NCBI RefSeq assembly: GCF_021653975.1
Contig: NZ_JAJKFK010000001.1
Location: forward strand, 62,001 to 126,000
Length of the DNA stretch: 64,000 nt
Source of the DNA: Amycolatopsis sp. GM8
GTDB taxonomy: Bacteria > Actinomycetota > Actinomycetes > Mycobacteriales > Pseudonocardiaceae
Direction: 5' to 3'
Shown here: positions 32,746 through 41,596 of the stretch, one piece after another
How the letters are laid out: the number at the start of each line of letters is the position of its first letter
How positions within the stretch are numbered: the stretch's first letter is position 1
The notes under the pieces: generated by a model
Told to the model about the DNA's origin: nothing
The model's database searches: none
Seen by the model: only the letters and a program-made list of their open reading frames with translations
Position numbers and translations under genes: made by a program

Positions 32746-34014
32746 ATGTCTACCGAGCTGGCTACCACGGACTTCACCGCATCCGGCACCCTCGCCGGCG
32801 TCGACACGCTCGACCGGGCGGTCGCGGCGCTCGCGGAGGGCCGGATGGTGGTGGTCGTCGACGACGACCAGCGGGAGAACGAATGCGATCTCGTGGTCGG
32901 GGCGGAGGACATCACCGTCGAGCAGATGGCGTTCATGGTGCGGCACGGCACGGGCATCGTGTGCGTGCCGATGGAGGGCGAGCGGCTCGACCAGCTGCGC
33001 CTGCCGCCGATGTCGCCGACGAACACCGAGGCGCATCACACCGCGTTCAGCGTTTCCGTTGACCACGCCGGCACCAGCACGGGCGTGTCGGCGGCGGACC
33101 GGGTGGCGACGGTGCGCGCGCTGGCCGACCCCGCGACCGGGCCGTCCGATCTGCGGCGGCCAGGGCACATCTTCCCGCTGCGCTACTGCGAAGGCGGCAC
33201 GGTGCGCCGCGCGGGCCACACCGAGGCGGCCGTCGACCTGTTAAAGATGGCGGGCAAGTCCCCGGTCGGCGTCATCTGCGAGCTGGTGAACGACGACGGG
33301 ACGATGTGCCGCCCGGGGGATCTCGCCCAGTTCGCCCGCGAGCACGACCTGCCCGTGGTGACGGTGGCGGACCTGGTGCGCTACCGGCGCGCGACGGAGC
33401 GGCTGGTGGTCGAGACCGGGACGGCGCTGCTGCCGACCACGTACGGGATCTGCCGGGCCACGGCGTTCCGTTCGCTGCTGGACGACGAAGAGCACGTGGC
33501 GCTGGTGTTCGGCGACGTCACCGCGACCGGCCCGGACGACCCGGGCGTGCTGGTCCGGGTGCACAGCGAATGCCTGACGGGGGACGCGTTCGGCTCGCTG
33601 AAGTGCGACTGCGGTACGCAGCTCGACCAGGCGATGGAGATGATCGCCGCGGAGGGGCGCGGGATCGTGGTGTACCTGCGCGGGCACGAGGGTCGCGGGA
33701 TCGGGCTGGGGCACAAGCTGCGGGCGTACGCGCTGCAGGAGCGGGGCCGGGACACGGTCGACGCGAACCGGGATCTGGGGCTGCCGGTGGACAAGCGGCA
33801 GTACGGCGTGGGCGCGACGATCGTCGCCGCGCTGGGCGCCCGCAGGATCCGCCTGATCACCAACAACCCGGCGAAGTACGGCGGTTTGCAGGGCTTCGAC
33901 CTGGAGATCGCGGGGCGGGTGGACATCCCGCCGGTGGTGACTTCGGAGAACCTGTCGTACCTGCGCACGAAGCGCGACCGCATGGGCCACGACATCCGCC
34001 TGACGGGAAGCTGA
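32746..34014 (+). CDS. ribBA: Bifunctional riboflavin enzyme RibBA (DHBP synthase / GTP cyclohydrolase II)
   Basis: A 422-residue fusion. The N-terminal half is 3,4-dihydroxy-2-butanone-4-phosphate synthase; its acidic loop reads DDDQRENECDL instead of the common DDxDRENEGDL, and GHTEAAVDLLKMAGKSPVGV is normal. The C-terminal half is GTP cyclohydrolase II with the zinc cysteines in HSECLTGDAFGSLKCDCGTQ and RGHEGRGIGLGHKLRAYALQ. Together they make the two precursors of riboflavin, and the GTP branch also feeds F420. The start ATG at 32746 has GAGGAAGAGG upstream; an in-frame ATG at 32716 lies inside the operator. Its place in a catabolic island is unusual. Confidence 0.92.
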   Translation: MSTELATTDFTASGTLAGVDTLDRAVAALAEGRMVVVVDDDQRENECDLVVGAEDITVEQMAFMVRHGTGIVCVPMEGERLDQLRLPPMSPTNTEAHHTAFSVSVDHAGTSTGVSAADRVATVRALADPATGPSDLRRPGHIFPLRYCEGGTVRRAGHTEAAVDLLKMAGKSPVGVICELVNDDGTMCRPGDLAQFAREHDLPVVTVADLVRYRRATERLVVETGTALLPTTYGICRATAFRSLLDDEEHVALVFGDVTATGPDDPGVLVRVHSECLTGDAFGSLKCDCGTQLDQAMEMIAAEGRGIVVYLRGHEGRGIGLGHKLRAYALQERGRDTVDANRDLGLPVDKRQYGVGATIVAALGARRIRLITNNPAKYGGLQGFDLEIAGRVDIPPVVTSENLSYLRTKRDRMGHDIRLTGS

Positions 34015-34769
34015 CCTCGCGGGGGTCCGGGTGCGGCCGGGTGGGGTGGCGATGTGCTGCCTCGCCTGGCCGCGCTTCTTTGGGCCGAGAAAACGGCCAC
34101 GAGGCCAAGAAAGTGCATGTGGGGATGGCCGCGGTCGGTGGCCGAGCGCATCGCGCTCCCCTGCCGAGCGCGGAGAAGCGCCGAGCGCCGGAGGAACGGC
34201 GCCCGCGGACCAGCCGCAGCCGGCGGCAAACCCGCCCCCTCACCGCCGAGCATGATCGAGGCCGGCCCCGGTTTCCGGGCGGGCCAACGGCGGCGAGGGC
34301 ACCGAACTTGCCCGCTTCGCGCCGCATCCGGACGCGACCCCGTGGAATCCGAACCACCGCCGTGGCCCGGCATCGGCCCGCCCGGCATGACCGGGCCGGC
34401 CGGGCGAAAGGCATGGCCAACCGCGGCCCCGGAACGGCGTGGTCGCGTGCCGGGTGCGGCCGGGGTGATCGGACGCGGCCAAGGGCCCGAGGCACCGCCA
34501 CCAACTGCCAACGGCGCGAGGCGCCCCCCGACTGCCAGGGCGTTCCACCTCGTGGTCGGGGCAGGAGCCCGAGCGGATGCCGAAATGGGTGTTCCATTCC
34601 GCGGGGTAGCCGGAGGTGATGGCGCTCGCCGGATCGACGACATCCAGATATCGCAACGGATTCACGCCCGGCCGCCCACGCAGGAGATCCAGGGCCGCGA
34701 CGACGTCCGGCCTGCGGCACACCGAGAAGCGCGTGTTCGCCGGTGTAGCGCAAGCCGGTGGGTGGCCGC
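34015..34769. other. 750-bp region without a supported intact gene
   Basis: Open frames here are long but composition-driven. One minus-strand stretch (about 34560-34740) reads ALDLLRGRPGVNPLRYLDVV and YPAEWNTHFGIRSGSCPDHE, which looks protein-like. It has no start, is fused to low-complexity sequence and matches no domain I know. It may be a decayed gene or a dispersed repeat. No operator copy was found. The mycofactocin SDR ends at 34770. Confidence 0.45.
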
Positions 34770-35600
34770 CTACTTCGTGTAGTTGCCGCAGTCGACGGTC
34801 AGGGTCAGGCCGGTCGTCCGCTTCGACTCGTCGGACGCGAGGAACAGCACCGCGTTCGCCACGTCCTCCGGCAGCACGTCCGGGCTCGGCAGCAGGTGCA
34901 TGCCCTGGAACCGCGGCGCGACCTGTTCCCACGTCGGGTTCTCCAGGTCCGGCGCGAACAGGTGGTAGGTCGTCTCGTTGTGGATCAGGTCGGTGCGCAC
35001 GTTGGACGGGTTCACCGTGTTGACCCGGATGGAGAACTCGCCGAGCTCGACCGCGGCCGTGCGCATGAGCCCGACGACGCCGTGCTTCGCCGCGACGTAC
35101 GGGCTGCAGTGCGCGTACGCCTTCAGCCCGGCGACCGAGCTGGTCAGGATGATCGACCCGCCCTTGCCGCCCGCCTTGAGATGCGGCACGGCCGCGCGGA
35201 CCGTGTGCCAGACGCCGGTCAGGTTGATGTCGAGGATCGTGTTCCAGGCCTCGAGCGGGATCTCCTCGACCAGTCCGTAGGACCACATACCGGCGTTGCC
35301 GACGACGATGTCCAGCCCGCCGAGCGCCGCTACGCCTTCGTCCAGGCCGGCCTTGAGCGCGGCGAAGTCGCGCACGTCGCCCTGGAAGGTGTGCACGCGG
35401 CCGCCCGCCTTTTCGACCAGCCGCGCGGTCTCGGCGAGGTCCTCCGGCGTCGCGGGCTTCGCGACGGAGGTGTCGATCGGACCGCAGATGTCCATGGCGA
35501 TGATGTCCGCGCCCTCTTCGGCCAGCCGCACGGCGTGCGCGCGGCCCTGGCCCCGGGCCGCCCCGGTGATGAACGCGATCTTGCCCGCTACCCGTCCCAC
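34770..35600 (-). CDS. Mycofactocin-coupled SDR oxidoreductase
   Basis: A 276-residue short-chain dehydrogenase. The cofactor motif is TGAARGQGRAHAVRLAEEGA. An insert after the second strand (DICGPIDTSVAKPATPEDLA) and the later FAPDLENPTWEQ are hallmarks of the mycofactocin-associated SDR group, which holds a non-exchangeable nicotinamide. The catalytic Ser and Tyr-x-x-x-Lys lie in SSVAGLKAYAHCSPYVAAKH. It probably oxidises an alcohol intermediate and passes electrons to mycofactocin. It is the last gene of the binding-protein/ALDH operon, 12 bp after ALDH A. Confidence 0.88.
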   Translation of the reverse strand: MGRVAGKIAFITGAARGQGRAHAVRLAEEGADIIAMDICGPIDTSVAKPATPEDLAETARLVEKAGGRVHTFQGDVRDFAALKAGLDEGVAALGGLDIVVGNAGMWSYGLVEEIPLEAWNTILDINLTGVWHTVRAAVPHLKAGGKGGSIILTSSVAGLKAYAHCSPYVAAKHGVVGLMRTAAVELGEFSIRVNTVNPSNVRTDLIHNETTYHLFAPDLENPTWEQVAPRFQGMHLLPSPDVLPEDVANAVLFLASDESKRTTGLTLTVDCGNYTK

Positions 35601-35612
35601 TTCGGTTTCTCC

Positions 35613-37091
35613 TTACGCGTTGGTCGTGGCCGGCGTGGAAATCGCCTTGGCCTGCAAGAACTCCAGGAACCCTTCGACGCCGCGTTCGCGGCCGATCCCG
35701 CTCGCGCCGTACCCACCGAACGGGGTGTCGGGCGCGACCCAGAACGACGGCCCGATCGCGACGCCGCCCGAACGCAGCGCGTTCGCGATCTCGCGGGCGC
35801 GCCCGGCGTCGGTGCTCTGCACGAACCCGCCGAGGCCGTACCGGGTCGCGTTGGCGATGCGCACGGCCTCCTCGTCGCGGCCGTCGTAGCGCAGCACGGT
35901 CAGCACCGGGCCGAACACCTCGGTCTGTGCGATCTCCGCGGTTTCGTCCACATCGGTCACGACGGTGGGCCGGTACCAGTGGCCCTTCTCGAAATCCGGA
36001 TGGCCGCTGGTGCCACCGGTCGCGATCGTCGCGCCGGCCTCGCGGGCCCGGTCGACAAGTCCGGCCATCCGCTCGACCTGGCCGCGGCGGATGATCGGGC
36101 CGACCAGGGTCTGCTCGGCGCGCGGGTCACCCCACGGCATCGCCTCGGCAACCGCGACGACCCGTTGGAGCACCTCGTCGTAGAGGTTGCCGGGCACCAG
36201 GATCCGCGTGGGCAGCAGGCAGCCCTGGCCGCTGTTGTACATGCACATGCCGACGCTGTACGGGATCGCGGTGTCGAGGTCGGCGTCGTCGAGGATGATG
36301 TTGGCCGACTTGCCGCCCAGTTCCAGCACCACCTTGCGGAAGCCGACCGCGGCGCGGCTCGCGATGCGCTGGCCGACCGCGGTGGATCCGGTGAAGTGGA
36401 ACATGTTCACGCGCGGGTCGCCGGTGAGCGCGTCGCCGCCGACGGCGTTGTCGTTCGAGGTGATCAGGTTGAACACGCCCGGCGGGATGTCGGTCTCCGC
36501 GATGACCTCGGCCAGCAGCACCGCGGACAGCGGGGTGTCCGGCGCGGGTTTGAGCACCACCGTGTTGCCCGCGGCGAGCGCGGGCGCGGTCTTGCCGACG
36601 TTCATCCCGGTCGGCGCGTTCCACGGGGTGATCGCGCCGACCACGCCGCGCGGCTCCTGCCGCACCACCCGCGAGCTGCTCATGCCGAGCATTTCGGCGG
36701 CGGGCAGGGTCACCTCCCAGCCGAACCGGTCCATCAGCCCGGCCGTCCAGGCGACCTCCTCGATGACCGAGTCGATGAGGTTCGCCTGGTTCGCCGGGAT
36801 GCCCGCCTCGCGGGTCGCCATGCCGGCGAGCTCGGCCTTGACCTTGCCGAGGCCCTCTTCCAGCTGCCGCAGGCAGTGCTTGCGGAAGTCGACGTCGGTC
36901 GGCCAGGTCGTGGTGTCGAACGCGGTCCGCGCCGCGCCCACCGCGTCCGCCACGTCCCGCCCGGTCGCGTCCGCCGCCGTGCCGACGAGCGATTCGTCGA
37001 ACGGGTTCCGCACCTCGAACGTGGCCCCGTTCGCGGCTTCCCGCCAGGCACCGTCGATGTAGAGGCGTCCGGTTTTGTTGGTGTCGCTCAT
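35613..37091 (-). CDS. Aldehyde dehydrogenase (ALDH A)
   Basis: A 492-residue NAD(P)-dependent aldehyde dehydrogenase. The NAD-site motif is GAITPWNAP, the general base Glu lies in LELGGKSAN (about 270) and the nucleophile Cys in NSGQGCLLPTR (about 304). It would oxidise the aldehyde made by the island's alcohol dehydrogenases to an acid ready for CoA activation. It starts 19 bp after the solute-binding-protein stop and 12 bp before the mycofactocin SDR. A second ALDH lies at 59149. Confidence 0.92.
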   Translation of the reverse strand: MSDTNKTGRLYIDGAWREAANGATFEVRNPFDESLVGTAADATGRDVADAVGAARTAFDTTTWPTDVDFRKHCLRQLEEGLGKVKAELAGMATREAGIPANQANLIDSVIEEVAWTAGLMDRFGWEVTLPAAEMLGMSSSRVVRQEPRGVVGAITPWNAPTGMNVGKTAPALAAGNTVVLKPAPDTPLSAVLLAEVIAETDIPPGVFNLITSNDNAVGGDALTGDPRVNMFHFTGSTAVGQRIASRAAVGFRKVVLELGGKSANIILDDADLDTAIPYSVGMCMYNSGQGCLLPTRILVPGNLYDEVLQRVVAVAEAMPWGDPRAEQTLVGPIIRRGQVERMAGLVDRAREAGATIATGGTSGHPDFEKGHWYRPTVVTDVDETAEIAQTEVFGPVLTVLRYDGRDEEAVRIANATRYGLGGFVQSTDAGRAREIANALRSGGVAIGPSFWVAPDTPFGGYGASGIGRERGVEGFLEFLQAKAISTPATTNA

Positions 37092-37110
37092 TTCCCGCCT
37101 TCCCCGGGCC

Positions 37111-38244
37111 TCAGCCCGCGACCTTCCACAGCTTCTTGAACTGGCCCGCGAAATCGGCCGGCAGGTCGTAGGAGTCCCTCGGCGTGCCGATGTTGTCCTT
37201 GGTCAGCAGCGTGACCGGTGCGGCGTGGTCGCCCGCGGGGACCGGCAGGCCCATGACCTTGCGGACGGCGATGTCGACGTCCTGCCAGCCGCCCATCTCC
37301 AGCTGGCTGTTCATCGTCGCGAGCTGGGTGCCGGCGAGCACGTTCTGCTGGTCGCGCGAGATCCCGGTGCCGCTGATGAGCTTGAACTTGCCGTCGAGGC
37401 CCGCGCCCTTGAGCGCCTGCGGCAGCTGCGCGGTGAACGAGCCGTTGACGGCGACGATGTACTTGACGCCCGGGGTCCGCTTGGCCGCGGAGACGACCGC
37501 CGGCACGAGCTGGCCGCCGAGCAGCTGCGGCAGTGTCACGTTGACGTCGGTGACCTTGCACGACGGGCAGGACTTGGCGATCACGTCGTGGTAGGCCTGC
37601 GCGGTCGGGTTGAACACCGGGTAGTCCGGGACGCTCACCAGCAGCGAGTTGGCTGCCTGGCCGCCCGAATCCGCGAGCTGTGCGTTGGCCGCGACCCGGC
37701 CGACCTCCTGCGCGTGGTCGTCGTAGCCGTGCCCGGCCTCGATCCCGGCACCGCTCGGTGCCGGGATGACGTAGCTGTCCGTGATGTAGGAGCCGGCGGC
37801 GGCGTACTCGGCCTGCACGCTCGACCACACCGCCTGCGGGACGCCCGAGAAGTAGACCCCGACAGGCTTGTACTGCAGCGCCGTGCGCAGCGCCGCGACG
37901 AGGGTCGCCGGGTCGGATGCCTTGAAGTTCAGCGTCTTGAGGTCCCAGCCGATGGCCTGGGTGGCGGCCCGCATCCCTTCGCCCTCGTGGTGGCACTCCT
38001 GCTGCTCACACTGCAGGAAGACCAGGGTCTTGCCGGCCGGCGGCCGCGACGGCAGCGGTTCGGTCACCGGGATGCTGGTGGGGAAGGTCGACGCCTTGGC
38101 GACGACGTCCTTCGCCGCCGAGACCTGCGCCGCATCGACGACAGCGCCACCACCGGAATCCGTGGTGGTGGCCGACGAGGCACACGCGGCGGGTACCAGC
38201 AGCGCGGCGACGAGCGCGCCACGGACGAGCTTCTTGAGGACCAC
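37111..38244 (-). CDS. Ribose-type ABC transporter substrate-binding lipoprotein
   Basis: A 377-residue type-1 periplasmic-binding-protein homologue. The signal VRGALVAALLVPAACASS ends in a lipobox with the lipidated Cys near residue 21. Two sugar-binding-type lobes follow. The GTG at 38244 has AAGGAGA upstream. The ATPase and permease genes of the same importer lie 3.5 kb away on the same strand (40577-43170), so binding protein and channel are expressed from separate promoters, each with an operator copy. The ligand may be a polar compound rather than ribose. Confidence 0.85.
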   Translation of the reverse strand: MVLKKLVRGALVAALLVPAACASSATTTDSGGGAVVDAAQVSAAKDVVAKASTFPTSIPVTEPLPSRPPAGKTLVFLQCEQQECHHEGEGMRAATQAIGWDLKTLNFKASDPATLVAALRTALQYKPVGVYFSGVPQAVWSSVQAEYAAAGSYITDSYVIPAPSGAGIEAGHGYDDHAQEVGRVAANAQLADSGGQAANSLLVSVPDYPVFNPTAQAYHDVIAKSCPSCKVTDVNVTLPQLLGGQLVPAVVSAAKRTPGVKYIVAVNGSFTAQLPQALKGAGLDGKFKLISGTGISRDQQNVLAGTQLATMNSQLEMGGWQDVDIAVRKVMGLPVPAGDHAAPVTLLTKDNIGTPRDSYDLPADFAGQFKKLWKVAG

Positions 38245-38313
38245 GTTGTCTCCTTGTTCCCGGTGGAATTCCCCCCGAGCCGGAACCCGCCGTCCGCCGA
38301 TTCCGTTTTCAAC

Positions 38314-38331
38314 GTCAACGTCGACGTTGTC
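38314..38331. promoter_or_regulatory. Island operator upstream of the binding-protein operon
   Basis: GTCAACGTCGACGTTGTC (one mismatch, in the right arm) lies 70 bp before the GTG start at 38244, in the divergent promoter region shared with amidohydrolase B. Confidence 0.65.
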
Positions 38332-38397
38332 CCGGCAACGGTAAGTCCAGGCCGAAAGGGCTGTCAAGGTGGAAATCAAGTGCCATCATCGCCAACG

Positions 38398-38448
38398 TTG
38401 ACAGCCGGAGAGAACCATTCCCATACTGGAGAAAACACCGACGTTGAC
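38398..38448 (+). promoter_or_regulatory. Promoter and weak operator of amidohydrolase B
   Basis: A -35 TTGACA (38398-38403), 18-bp spacer and -10-like CATACT (38422-38427) predict a start near 38434. The operator-like GAAAACACCGACGTTGAC (38431-38448) overlaps it; the left arm is weak and the right arm perfect. Confidence 0.5.
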
Positions 38449-38467
38449 CCACTAGGGAGTGCCGACG

Positions 38468-39679
38468 ATGCCCGCTCCGTCCCCGCTACTCGACCGCGTT
38501 CTGGACGCCGACAGCCATGAGATGGCACCGCTGCATTTCTGGGGGCGGACCTTCGGCCCGGCGGCCGGCGAGATCGCCGAGCAGGTCACCGGCTCGATGA
38601 AACTCCAGAAGGGCAACGACTTCTACGCACCCGAACTGGCCGGCGACGTCACCGAGATCAACCACGACTCGGTGTGGAACCTCAAGGGCACCAGCGCACC
38701 CGGCGCGTTCGACTTCCAGCGCCGGCTTCAGGTGATGGACGAAATGGGCGTCGCGCGGCAGCTGGTGTTCCCGAGCTTCGCCATCTTCGCGAGCATGCTC
38801 AAGATCGGCGACGAGTTCAAGGTGCACAACTTCCTCGGCATGAAGGGCACCATCGACGAGATCCGCGAACTCGGTGACACCGGCCTGAACGAGTACAACG
38901 ACTGGGCCGCGGCGACCACCAGGGCGAACCCGGACCGCATCCGCTGCGTCGCCTACGTCATGGACAACGGCACCGTGGACGACCTGGTCGCGCGGACGGA
39001 ATCGTTGATCCGCAAGGGAGTTCGCGCGGTCAACATCCCGCACGGCGTGCCGCCGGCCGGTGTGAGCCCGGCCGACCCGGCGATGGACGAGTTCTGGGGC
39101 CTGCTGGAGAAGCACAACGTCCCGCTGGTCACGCACGTCGGCAACGAGGACGGCCTGTTCGCGTCGTCGGTGTGGAAGAAGAACGTGCCGGCGTTCGCGC
39201 TGGGCAAGACGCGGAGCATCGAACTCGGCCTCGAGCCGTACTCGTTCGCCACCCTGCACTACACCGCGGGCCATTTCCTGGCCGTGCTGACACTCGGCGG
39301 CGTCTTCGAGCGGTTCCCGGGCCTGCGGCTCGGGATGATCGAGCAGGGCTCGTCGTGGCTCGGCCCGGCCGCGGAAAACCTCGACATGTGGGCGCGGGAC
39401 GTCTACCACAACCGGCTGAAGAACCACATTTCGATGCTGCCGTCGGAGTACATCAACCGGAACGTGCGCGTCACCCCGTTCAACGACTTCGAGCCGGTCG
39501 CACAGGACTTCCGGCGCTACCCCAACGTCGCCGACAGCTACTGCTACGCGACCGACTACCCACATGTCGAGGGCGGCAAGGAGTCGAAGCAGAAGATGTA
39601 CGACCAGATCGCGCCGCTCGGCGCGGAAATCGCCGAGAAGTTCTTCGTCACCAACTCGGAACTGCTGATGCCCAACTGA
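38468..39679 (+). CDS. Amidohydrolase-2 family protein (paralogue B)
   Basis: A 403-residue TIM-barrel hydrolase. The first metal motif is LDADSHEMAP (about 9-18). VTHVGNEDGLF, GMIEQGSSWLGP and YATDYPHVEGGKE follow. It is a different subgroup from paralogue A but has the same D-x-H, H and D-Y-P-H layout. The ATG at 38468 is eight bases after AGGGAG; a GTG three codons upstream is less likely. It is transcribed alone, divergent from the binding-protein operon and convergent with SDR B. Confidence 0.83.
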   Translation: MPAPSPLLDRVLDADSHEMAPLHFWGRTFGPAAGEIAEQVTGSMKLQKGNDFYAPELAGDVTEINHDSVWNLKGTSAPGAFDFQRRLQVMDEMGVARQLVFPSFAIFASMLKIGDEFKVHNFLGMKGTIDEIRELGDTGLNEYNDWAAATTRANPDRIRCVAYVMDNGTVDDLVARTESLIRKGVRAVNIPHGVPPAGVSPADPAMDEFWGLLEKHNVPLVTHVGNEDGLFASSVWKKNVPAFALGKTRSIELGLEPYSFATLHYTAGHFLAVLTLGGVFERFPGLRLGMIEQGSSWLGPAAENLDMWARDVYHNRLKNHISMLPSEYINRNVRVTPFNDFEPVAQDFRRYPNVADSYCYATDYPHVEGGKESKQKMYDQIAPLGAEIAEKFFVTNSELLMPN

Positions 39680-39684
39680 CACCA

Positions 39685-39726
39685 CGGAAAAGGGGCGGGC
39701 GATGCGAGATCGCCCGCCCTTTTCCG
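39685..39726. terminator. Bidirectional terminator
   Basis: CGGAAAAGGG(G)CGGGCGAT and ATCGCCCGCCCTTTTCCG form an 18-bp stem with one bulged G between the convergent amidohydrolase B and SDR B genes. Confidence 0.85.
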
Positions 39727-39731
39727 GGTCG

Positions 39732-40544
39732 TCAGCCCGCGACGTTCGGCGGGATATTGGGCAGTGGCAACGGGAACCGGGACGTCAGCGAGCCGTCTGC
39801 GGTCAGGTTCTGGCCGCTGATGTAGGACGCGTACGGAGACGCGAGGAACACGACCGCGGCCGCGATCTCCTCCGGCCGTCCGGGCCGTCCCGCCGGGACC
39901 CGCTCCGCTAGCCCGCCGCCGTCCGGGAAGTTCGCCTGCTGCGCCTCGGTCGCGATCACCCCGCACGACACCACGTTCATCCGGATGTCCTGCGAGCCGT
40001 ACTCGACCGACACCGACTTCGCGAGGTTCGTCAGCCCCGCCTTCGCCGCCCCGTACGCGGCGCCGTACGGGCTCGCCACATTGCCCGAGATGGACCCGAT
40101 GCTCACGATCGACCCGCCGGTTCCCTGGTCCAGGAACACCTTCAACGTCTCGCGCGCGAACCGCATCACGTAGGTCAGGTTCAGGTCCATGATCAGGTTC
40201 CACTGGTCGTCGGACACCTCGGCCAGCGGGGTCCACGGCGTGAACAGCGAATACCCGCCGACCACCGTGACCAGCGCGTCGATCCCGCCCATCCGGCCGG
40301 CCGCGTCGGCCACCAGACGCTCCACATCGGACTGCACCCGAACGTCGCCGACGAGCCCGTGGGCCTTGCCGCCCCGCTCGGTGATGTCGTCGACGGCCTC
40401 GGTGACCCGGTCCGGGTTGATGTCGACCAGCGCGACCTGGGCACCCGCCTCCGCGACGCCCCGCCCGATCGCGCGGCCGTTGCCCATGCCGCCGCCACCG
40501 ACCACGATGACCCGCCGGTCCCGCAGCAACCGCCCTGCCTCCAT
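39732..40544 (-). CDS. SDR-family oxidoreductase (SDR B)
   Basis: A 270-residue short-chain dehydrogenase. The dinucleotide motif is VVGGGGMGNGRAI, an uncommon GGGGMGxG version of TGxxxGxG. The catalytic Ser lies in SIGSISGNVASPYGAAYGAAKAG, with the Tyr and Lys in YGAAK. It resembles SDR D (46302-47123), with the same VTVVGG loop. The ATG at 40544 follows GAGGAGGAAG. It is the last gene of the importer operon, 32 bp after the permease stop, so it probably acts early on the imported compound. Confidence 0.87.
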   Translation of the reverse strand: MEAGRLLRDRRVIVVGGGGMGNGRAIGRGVAEAGAQVALVDINPDRVTEAVDDITERGGKAHGLVGDVRVQSDVERLVADAAGRMGGIDALVTVVGGYSLFTPWTPLAEVSDDQWNLIMDLNLTYVMRFARETLKVFLDQGTGGSIVSIGSISGNVASPYGAAYGAAKAGLTNLAKSVSVEYGSQDIRMNVVSCGVIATEAQQANFPDGGGLAERVPAGRPGRPEEIAAAVVFLASPYASYISGQNLTADGSLTSRFPLPLPNIPPNVAG

Positions 40545-40576
40545 GGATACTTCCTCCTCCTCGACAGTCCGGCCGG

Positions 40577-41596
40577 TCAGCTCCGGATCAGTTTTTCCTC
40601 CGGGTCTTCTTCGAAGTCCGCGAGTTTCTCCTCGACCGTCGCCGCTCGCAGGCGCCGGGCCTTCAGCACCGGCGAGAGCGAGGCGAACGCGACCGCCAGT
40701 ACCAGCGCGACCCCGTTGAACATGTCGCCGAGCCACTGCACGCCGGTGACGTACTGCAACCCCTGGATGCCGGTGGCCAGCACGTAGACGGCGATGACCG
40801 TACCCCAGATGTTGAACCGGCCCGGTCTGATCTGGGTGGAGCCGAGGAACGCGGCGGCGTAGGCGGGCAGCAGCAGCGCGGCGCCGAAGGTCAGCGACGG
40901 GCCGGACAGCGAGCAGTACAGCACGCCCGCGACGCCGGACAGGGTCGCGGAGATGACCAGCGACAGCCACCGCCACTTGTCCACGTTGACGCCGGAAAGC
41001 CTTGCCGCGTCGGGGTTTCCGCCGGACGCGTAGAGCTGGCGGCCCATCGGCGTGTGCTCCAGCAGCCACCAGAAGAACACCGCGATCACCACCAGGTAGA
41101 GCACGACGATCTGGAACCCGCCGAGGATCGTGGTCTGCGTGAGGTTGTTCCACAGGTCCGAGTCCGGCGGCAGCGGTTGCGTCTGCTTGGACACGATGGT
41201 CTGGAAGGCGCCGATGATCGTGCCGGTGCCGAGCGTCGCGATCAGCGCCCCGACGCGCAGTTTGACCACGATGAACCCGTTGATCACGCCGATCCCGGCG
41301 CACACGCCGACCGCGACGCCGATCGACTGCCACACGCCCCAGCCGTTGCGCACCTGCAGCACGGCGACGATCACCGCGGACAGGTTGACCACCGCGCCGA
41401 CCGACAGGTCGAACACGCCGGTGGCGAGCGGGACGATGACCGCGATCGCCATGATCGCGCTGATCGCCTGTGACGACGCGATCGTGTGGACGGTGGACGA
41501 GGTCAGGAACAGGTCCGGGGTCCAGATCCCGAACACGAGGATGAAGATCGCACCGAGGTAGAAGGCGCTGAACCGGTCGAAACCCAGTCTGTTCAT
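40577..41596 (-). CDS. Ribose-type ABC transporter permease
   Basis: A 339-residue membrane subunit of the RbsC/BPD-2 type with about nine helices. The family stretch GVFDLSVGAVVNLSAVIVAV and the coupling loop ASGGNPDAARLSGVNVDKW are present. The start overlaps the ATPase stop (ATGA). Together with the ATPase and the binding lipoprotein it forms an importer. A charged C-terminal tail of about 30 residues (EEKLADFEEDPEEK) extends into the cytoplasm. Confidence 0.9.
   Translation of the reverse strand: MNRLGFDRFSAFYLGAIFILVFGIWTPDLFLTSSTVHTIASSQAISAIMAIAVIVPLATGVFDLSVGAVVNLSAVIVAVLQVRNGWGVWQSIGVAVGVCAGIGVINGFIVVKLRVGALIATLGTGTIIGAFQTIVSKQTQPLPPDSDLWNNLTQTTILGGFQIVVLYLVVIAVFFWWLLEHTPMGRQLYASGGNPDAARLSGVNVDKWRWLSLVISATLSGVAGVLYCSLSGPSLTFGAALLLPAYAAAFLGSTQIRPGRFNIWGTVIAVYVLATGIQGLQYVTGVQWLGDMFNGVALVLAVAFASLSPVLKARRLRAATVEEKLADFEEDPEEKLIRS

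Noticed and set aside
34054-34782. Long plus-strand open frame of about 240 codons
   Set aside because: It is Pro/Arg/Ala-rich, has no domain and overlaps the end of an SDR gene on the other strand; typical high-GC shadow.
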